Below are positions 59,348 to 64,000 of a stretch of DNA of 64,000 nucleotides, in pieces; within the stretch, counting starts at the first letter, position 1, and the number at the start of each line of letters is the position of its first letter. The notes beneath the pieces were generated by a model that was not told where the DNA came from, did not search any database, and saw nothing but the letters and a program-made list of their open reading frames with translations. Source of the DNA: Bacillus bingmayongensis (GTDB lineage: Bacteria; Bacillota; Bacilli; Bacillales; Bacillaceae_G); assembly GCF_000299035.1 (NCBI RefSeq), contig NZ_JH921518.1, positions 408,439-472,438 of the forward strand, given 5' to 3'. The position numbers and the translations under genes were made by a program.

Positions 59348-59379
59348 AAAGAAGCTCCTTGAAAATAAAGAGCTTCTTT
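59348..59379 (-). terminator. terminator-like hairpin upstream of the Fur boxes
   Basis: 10-bp stem AAAGAAGCTC/GAGCTTCTTT (59348-59357 with 59370-59379), followed on the minus strand by TTTTTTAG. No clear gene precedes it on that strand. Confidence 0.6.
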
Positions 59380-59531
59380 ACTACCTGTTTTAAAGGAGTG
59401 AAAAACTTGCTGTGCATCCTTATTATATCTCATAACAAACATCTTAACAGTTTCAAAAATTGGAAATACCCTTATCTCCTTTTCTTTACATTACTGTATA
59501 ATAAAAGATATTTACTTAAAGGAGGAAACCA

Positions 59532-60698
59532 ATGACACAAAACATTTCACAAGGCGAGAGGATTCAGTCTATTGATATTATTAGGGGAATTGCTGTATTC
59601 GGTATTTTTCTTGTTAACTGGCCCATTATTGCTGGTGTTGATTCTCGCGACATTACAGGAAGCTATGAAGGAATAGATAGTTATATTCGTCTATTTTATG
59701 ACATGTTTATTCAAACAAAATTTTATACTATTTTTTCATTTTTGTTTGGATTAGGCTTTTTCATTTTCATGCAGCGTGCTGAGGCGAAAACAGATCATCC
59801 AAAAACATTATTTGTTCGTCGCCTACTTATTTTATTGTTATTCGGCTTCTTGCATTACGTCCTTTTGTGGGATGGGGATATTTTACATAGTTATGCAATC
59901 GCAGGATTTTTCTTATTGTTATTTTATAAAAGACAAACTCACACCATTTTAGTATGTTCATTAATTCTATTAGTTCTTTTCCAACTTTTCATATTATTAA
60001 GCAGTGTCATAATTGCTTTTGTACCAATAGAAGAATTAATATCATCCCTACCCATTATGCCGTTGGAAAACTGGGGATTACAAGTGCAAGATCGCTTTCA
60101 TGCCTTTTATTCTGAATCAGTTTGGTTAAACATTTCAATGCTCCCAGAAACAGTTGGATTGTTCTTACTCGGCTTGTATGCTGGCAAAAAAGACATTTTC
60201 CGCCGTACAAAAGAATTAGATGCAAAACTAAAAAAATGGCAAATTATTATGTTTATCTTAACACTTCCAATATGGTTCTTTATGATTCGTTACTTTGTAA
60301 CAAAACAACCTTATGAGCCAATCTATATGAGTGGTTTTACAATGTTTAGTGGTAAAACTTTATTTATCTTTTACATTTTCACCCTCATGCGTTTGTTACA
60401 GAAAGAAAGATGGCAAAAAATATTACGGCCATTCCAATTTGTAGGACGTATGGCTCTAACAAATTACATTTCACACACAATTATCACACTGGTCGTATTT
60501 GGTCTATTTTTCAAAAATTTCTTACCAGTACCGTTATGGGTAGGTCCACTGTTTTGCATCGGCTTTTATACACTACAAATCTTTATTAGCCGCTGGTGGC
60601 TTTCTCATTATCAATACGGTCCACTTGAATATATTTGGCGCCTAGGTACGTATGGAAAATTGATGCCATTAAAAAAGAAAAGCAAGGTCTCTCAATGA
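59532..60698 (+). CDS. DUF418 membrane protein (YeiB-like)
   Basis: A 388-residue membrane protein with about nine helices. The start RIQSIDIIRGIAVFGIFLVNWPIIAG and the DUF418 block (FQFVGRMALTNYISHTIITLVVFGLFF ... WLSHYQYGPLEYIWRLGTYGK) identify the family. It resembles acyltransferase_3-like proteins; the substrate is unknown. AAGGAGG precedes the ATG. The terminator is shared with pbuX. Confidence 0.9.
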   Translation: MTQNISQGERIQSIDIIRGIAVFGIFLVNWPIIAGVDSRDITGSYEGIDSYIRLFYDMFIQTKFYTIFSFLFGLGFFIFMQRAEAKTDHPKTLFVRRLLILLLFGFLHYVLLWDGDILHSYAIAGFFLLLFYKRQTHTILVCSLILLVLFQLFILLSSVIIAFVPIEELISSLPIMPLENWGLQVQDRFHAFYSESVWLNISMLPETVGLFLLGLYAGKKDIFRRTKELDAKLKKWQIIMFILTLPIWFFMIRYFVTKQPYEPIYMSGFTMFSGKTLFIFYIFTLMRLLQKERWQKILRPFQFVGRMALTNYISHTIITLVVFGLFFKNFLPVPLWVGPLFCIGFYTLQIFISRWWLSHYQYGPLEYIWRLGTYGKLMPLKKKSKVSQ

Positions 60699-60712
60699 GA
60701 ACCTTGCTTTTC
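60677..60712. terminator. bidirectional terminator
   Basis: Stem GAAAAGCAAGGT/ACCTTGCTTTTC (60677-60688 with 60701-60712) between DUF418 and pbuX. Confidence 0.88.
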
Positions 60713-60715
60713 TAC

Positions 60716-62038
60716 TTACGCTTCCGATGCAACACTTTGCATTGGAACCTGTTCTTCTTTTGTTTTCGTTTTGCGCTGCGGCACCATATTAAATACGATA
60801 TTCAGGAGCACCGCTGACGCACTTCCAAGCACAATTCCGTTATCTGTTAAAATACGAATGCTTTCTGGAAGCTGAGAGAATAATGTTGGAACGACTGTTA
60901 CACCAAGACCGATTCCAACAGAACATGCTACGATTAATAAATTTTCTTGTTTTGCAAAGTCTACACTGCTTAACATTTTAATACCATATGCCATAACCAT
61001 CCCAAACATTGCTAACATGGCACCGCCAAGTACTGGCTTTGGAATAATCGTTGTGATAGCAGCAATTTTAGGAATAAAACCAAGTACGATTAACATACCA
61101 CCACACGTATAAATGATCACACGATTTCGTACACCTGTTAATTGAATAAGACCTACGTTTTGAGAATACGTCGTATATGGAAATGCATTAAAAATCCCGC
61201 CTAAGATCATCGCTAATCCTTCGGCACGGTAACCTTTTGTTAACTCTTTTTCACCAATCTTTTTATTACAAATATCAGATAAGGCAAAATACACACCAGT
61301 CGCTTCCACAATTCCAACACAAGCAACAAGAATCATTGTAATAACCGGCGTTAACTCAAATGTTGGTGTACCGAAGTAAAACGGCTGAATCCCATGGAAC
61401 CAATCCGCTTCCCCAACAGCTTGCAAGCTCACTTTCCCCATAAATGCTGCCATAATTGTACCAAATAATAGACCAAGTAAAATAGAAATAGAACGGATAA
61501 AACCATCAAAGAAACGATACATAATTATAATAAATAATAATACGCCAAATGCTAACGCTAAGTTTTCAAGACTACCAAAATCTTTACTCCCTGCGCCCCC
61601 AGCCATATCATTTATTGCTGCCGGAACTAATGTAACGCCAATAACTGTAACAACAGAACCCGTTACAACAGGCGGGAATAGTTTCACAAGCCTTCCAAAT
61701 AGTTTCGCAAAAATAACAACGAACAGTCCTGCAGCAATAATTGCTCCATATATGGAAGAAACACCGTACTGTTTACCGATGGCAATCATCGGTCCAACTG
61801 CTGTAAACGTACAACCGAGTACAACGGGAAGACCAATTCCAAAAAAGCGATTCGATAAAGCTTGTAAAATCGTCGCGACACCACACATTAATAAATCGAT
61901 GGATACTAAGTATGTTAATTCTCGTTGATTTAAGCCAAGTCCCCCGCCAACGATAAGCGGAACAATTATTGCTCCTGCATACATCGCAAGCATATGCTGC
62001 ACGCCAAGAGATGCGATTTTAAATGGGTGTTGCTTCAT
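60716..62038 (-). CDS. pbuX: xanthine permease
   Basis: A 440-residue nucleobase:cation symporter (NCS2) with 14 helices. It opens KIASLGVQHMLAMYAGAIIVPLIVGGGLGL and has VLGCTFTAVGPMIAIG and the NAFPYTTYSQNVGLIQLTGVRNR block characteristic of xanthine/urate permeases. It imports xanthine. It starts two bases after the xpt stop, with GGAGGTG upstream, forming the conserved xpt-pbuX operon under the guanine riboswitch. Confidence 0.94.
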   Translation of the reverse strand: MKQHPFKIASLGVQHMLAMYAGAIIVPLIVGGGLGLNQRELTYLVSIDLLMCGVATILQALSNRFFGIGLPVVLGCTFTAVGPMIAIGKQYGVSSIYGAIIAAGLFVVIFAKLFGRLVKLFPPVVTGSVVTVIGVTLVPAAINDMAGGAGSKDFGSLENLALAFGVLLFIIIMYRFFDGFIRSISILLGLLFGTIMAAFMGKVSLQAVGEADWFHGIQPFYFGTPTFELTPVITMILVACVGIVEATGVYFALSDICNKKIGEKELTKGYRAEGLAMILGGIFNAFPYTTYSQNVGLIQLTGVRNRVIIYTCGGMLIVLGFIPKIAAITTIIPKPVLGGAMLAMFGMVMAYGIKMLSSVDFAKQENLLIVACSVGIGLGVTVVPTLFSQLPESIRILTDNGIVLGSASAVLLNIVFNMVPQRKTKTKEEQVPMQSVASEA

Positions 62039-62040
62039 GA

Positions 62041-62730
<690 letters not shown>

Positions 62731-62755
62731 CTAAACCAGCAATATATTCGTCCTC

Positions 62756-62824
62756 ACTCATAGTCAAAGTATTTACGGTACTTCGGTAGAAACTTGCAGG
62801 CCATATCCCCGCGATTATATGAGT
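62756..62824 (-). promoter_or_regulatory. guanine riboswitch (purine aptamer)
   Basis: Minus strand: P1 arms ACTCATA/TATGAGT with ATAATCGCGGGGATATGGCC, TTCTACCGAAGTACCGTAAA and TTTGACTATGAGT. The core residue before TATG is C (GACTATG), which specifies guanine/hypoxanthine rather than adenine. It matches the xpt leader of B. subtilis. Confidence 0.95.
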
Positions 62825-62966
62825 GTAGCTAACCTATTTATTTGTAGAAGGATTATAACGCACTTTTTTTATTTTGAAAAGTATTTCTAGAAAAAACACG
62901 TACAAATTTCATAAAAACATCGTTTTCGTTCGCATTTTGAAAACTCTTACATTTTGTATTTTTCTA

Positions 62967-63713
62967 CTAAAGGCTCGTTAAAATAACTGGCCCATCCTTT
63001 GTAATTGCTATCGTATGCTCGTATTGCGCTGACAGCTTTCCATCCATTGTTCTTGCAGTCCATCCGTTTAAATCCACTTTTGAATATCTCATACCTCCAT
63101 TTACAATCGGTTCAATCGTTATTACCATTCCTTCTTGTAGTTCTGGTCCTTGGCCCGGCTTTCCAAAATGAAAAATGGCTGGTTCCTCATGGATTACTTT
63201 ACCAATTCCATGCCCCGTAAAATCCCTTGCGACAGAAAATCCTTCAGAAGCTACATAACTTTCAATTGCATGCCCAATATCTCCAATATGATTTCCTGTT
63301 ATCGCTTGCTCAATCCCTTTATACAAAGCCTTTTCCGTTACTACTAATAATTGTTCTGCCTCATGAGAAATATCTCCTAATTTATAACTCCATGCAGAGT
63401 CAGAGAGAGCACCATTTAAGTTCACTACCATATCAATCGTAACAATATCACCTTCATTTAACGGTTGATTAGTTGGAAAACCATGACACATTTCATCATT
63501 CACTGATGCGCATATTGCATATGGATAATCGTTATATCCTTTTTGTTCAGGTATCGCACCATGCTTTTCTAAATATGCTTCAACAAATGTATCAATTTCC
63601 AGCGTAGTGATACCCGGCTTTATCATTTTTTCAATTTCTTGATGACACAAAGCTAGTAACTTTCCGGCTTCACGCATCAAATCTATTTCTCGTTTGCTTT
63701 TTATCATAATCAT
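62967..63713 (-). CDS. map: type I methionine aminopeptidase (second-copy type)
   Basis: A 248-residue enzyme with the five metal ligands: Asp in IDMVVN, Asp in LSDSAWSY, His in FTGHGIGKVIHEEP, Glu in TIEPIV and Glu in YEHTIAI. It removes N-terminal Met from new proteins. It is away from the ribosomal-protein operon and so corresponds to the stand-alone paralogue (MapB/YflG type of B. subtilis). GAGGAGAG precedes the ATG. Confidence 0.9.
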   Translation of the reverse strand: MIMIKSKREIDLMREAGKLLALCHQEIEKMIKPGITTLEIDTFVEAYLEKHGAIPEQKGYNDYPYAICASVNDEMCHGFPTNQPLNEGDIVTIDMVVNLNGALSDSAWSYKLGDISHEAEQLLVVTEKALYKGIEQAITGNHIGDIGHAIESYVASEGFSVARDFTGHGIGKVIHEEPAIFHFGKPGQGPELQEGMVITIEPIVNGGMRYSKVDLNGWTARTMDGKLSAQYEHTIAITKDGPVILTSL

Positions 63714-63971
63714 GAAATCTCTCCTCGTTTATATCAAATTTAATGATACACATCTCTCTCAAAAATTTCAAAACAGCGATCATTTCACATTTTTTTCACA
63801 ATTTCACATTCCAAAACTTGTAACAAGTCGTAATTTTACAAGTTCTCATCATAGACATAGTTTTTATTGTATCAATGAACACTTTTTGAAAGCATATTCG
63901 GATGCGATAAAATTATCTAAATTTTTTGTATTATAAAAATGTAAGATTTCATTTATCCAAGGAGGGTTATT

Positions 63972-64000
63972 ATGGGCGAACATAAATTACATCAGCAAGA
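63972..64000 (+). CDS. start of a gene running off the window (partial)
   Basis: ATG 63972 with a strong AAGGAGGGTTATT upstream begins MGEHKLHQQ and leaves the window. A likely promoter region (TTGTATTATAAAAATG near 63928-63943) precedes it. The family cannot be told. Confidence 0.6.

Noticed and set aside
59314-59442. Minus-strand 42-codon frame starting at 59442
   Set aside because: It runs through a clear terminator hairpin (59348-59379) and the second Fur box, and no ribosome-binding site precedes its start.

Overview
The window is a chromosomal segment of a low-GC Gram-positive spore former, almost certainly a member of the Bacillus cereus group. The grounds are a spore-core gene (sspH), a Bacillus-type ypbR(dynA)-ypbS neighbourhood, AT-rich intergenic DNA, strong AGGAGG ribosome-binding sites with frequent TTG/GTG starts, and at least three copies of a ~158-bp element that I recognise as the group-specific bcr1 repeat. 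Most of the content is ordinary chromosomal metabolism, transport and regulation. There are no rRNA or tRNA genes, no CRISPR array and no prophage.

Layout. 1-6.2 kb: hydrolase, histidine phosphatase, cupin, small membrane protein, truncated SDR, lipoprotein and MFS exporter. 6.3-8.3 kb: an IS607-type element with decayed tnpA, intact tnpB and a likely omega RNA, landed just upstream of an XRE-TPR regulator. 9.5-16.5 kb: sspH, a three-gene ABM-monooxygenase/hydrolase/membrane operon, a TetR gene with a nonsense codon, trmB-azlC-azlD, alaX and an AT-hook coiled-coil protein. 16.6-28.5 kb: HD hydrolase, VOC, nitroreductase, DUF421, a MerR-controlled MATE exporter, an RNase J paralogue, a GerN/NapA antiporter, DinB and a class III aminotransferase. 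28.6-38.4 kb: an acetate-type symporter with its DUF485 partner, fatty acid hydroxylase, frameshifted LysE and YqcI/YcgG genes, cold-shock protein, two RNase H-like proteins, and queT under a preQ1 riboswitch. 38.4-46 kb: an MFS pseudogene split by bcr1, acetoacetyl-CoA synthetase, a GPP34-like protein, HxlR, an FbpB-like miniprotein and a 5'-3' exonuclease. 46.2-47.6 kb: a magnesium control region (palindrome, promoter, M-box riboswitch, terminator, proline-rich leader ORF, hairpin) ahead of a truncated Mg2+ P-type ATPase. 48-64 kb: phosphatase/hydrolase pair facing a TetR gene with twin operators, a lipoprotein/ATP-grasp/DUF350 operon, a repeat-rich interval, rhodanese-ypbS, DynA, a Fur-box miniprotein, DUF418, xpt-pbuX under a guanine riboswitch, and map.

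Gene loss is conspicuous. Nine loci are broken: a C-terminal remnant near 2.3 kb, SDR, tnpA, TetR, LysE, YqcI/YcgG, MFS, a small frameshifted gene near 44.5 kb, and the Mg2+ ATPase. Two of the frameshifts lie in T homopolymers and could be assembly errors.

The most interesting structure is the 46.9-47.56 kb leader, which appears to stack a Mg2+ riboswitch and a well-translated Pro-rich small ORF upstream of an mgtA-like gene. Other regulatory highlights are a textbook MerR promoter with a 19-bp spacer, twin 19-bp palindromes at the MFS promoter, and a perfect Fur box before a 28-codon membrane peptide. All assignments are from reading the sequence; no database search was run.
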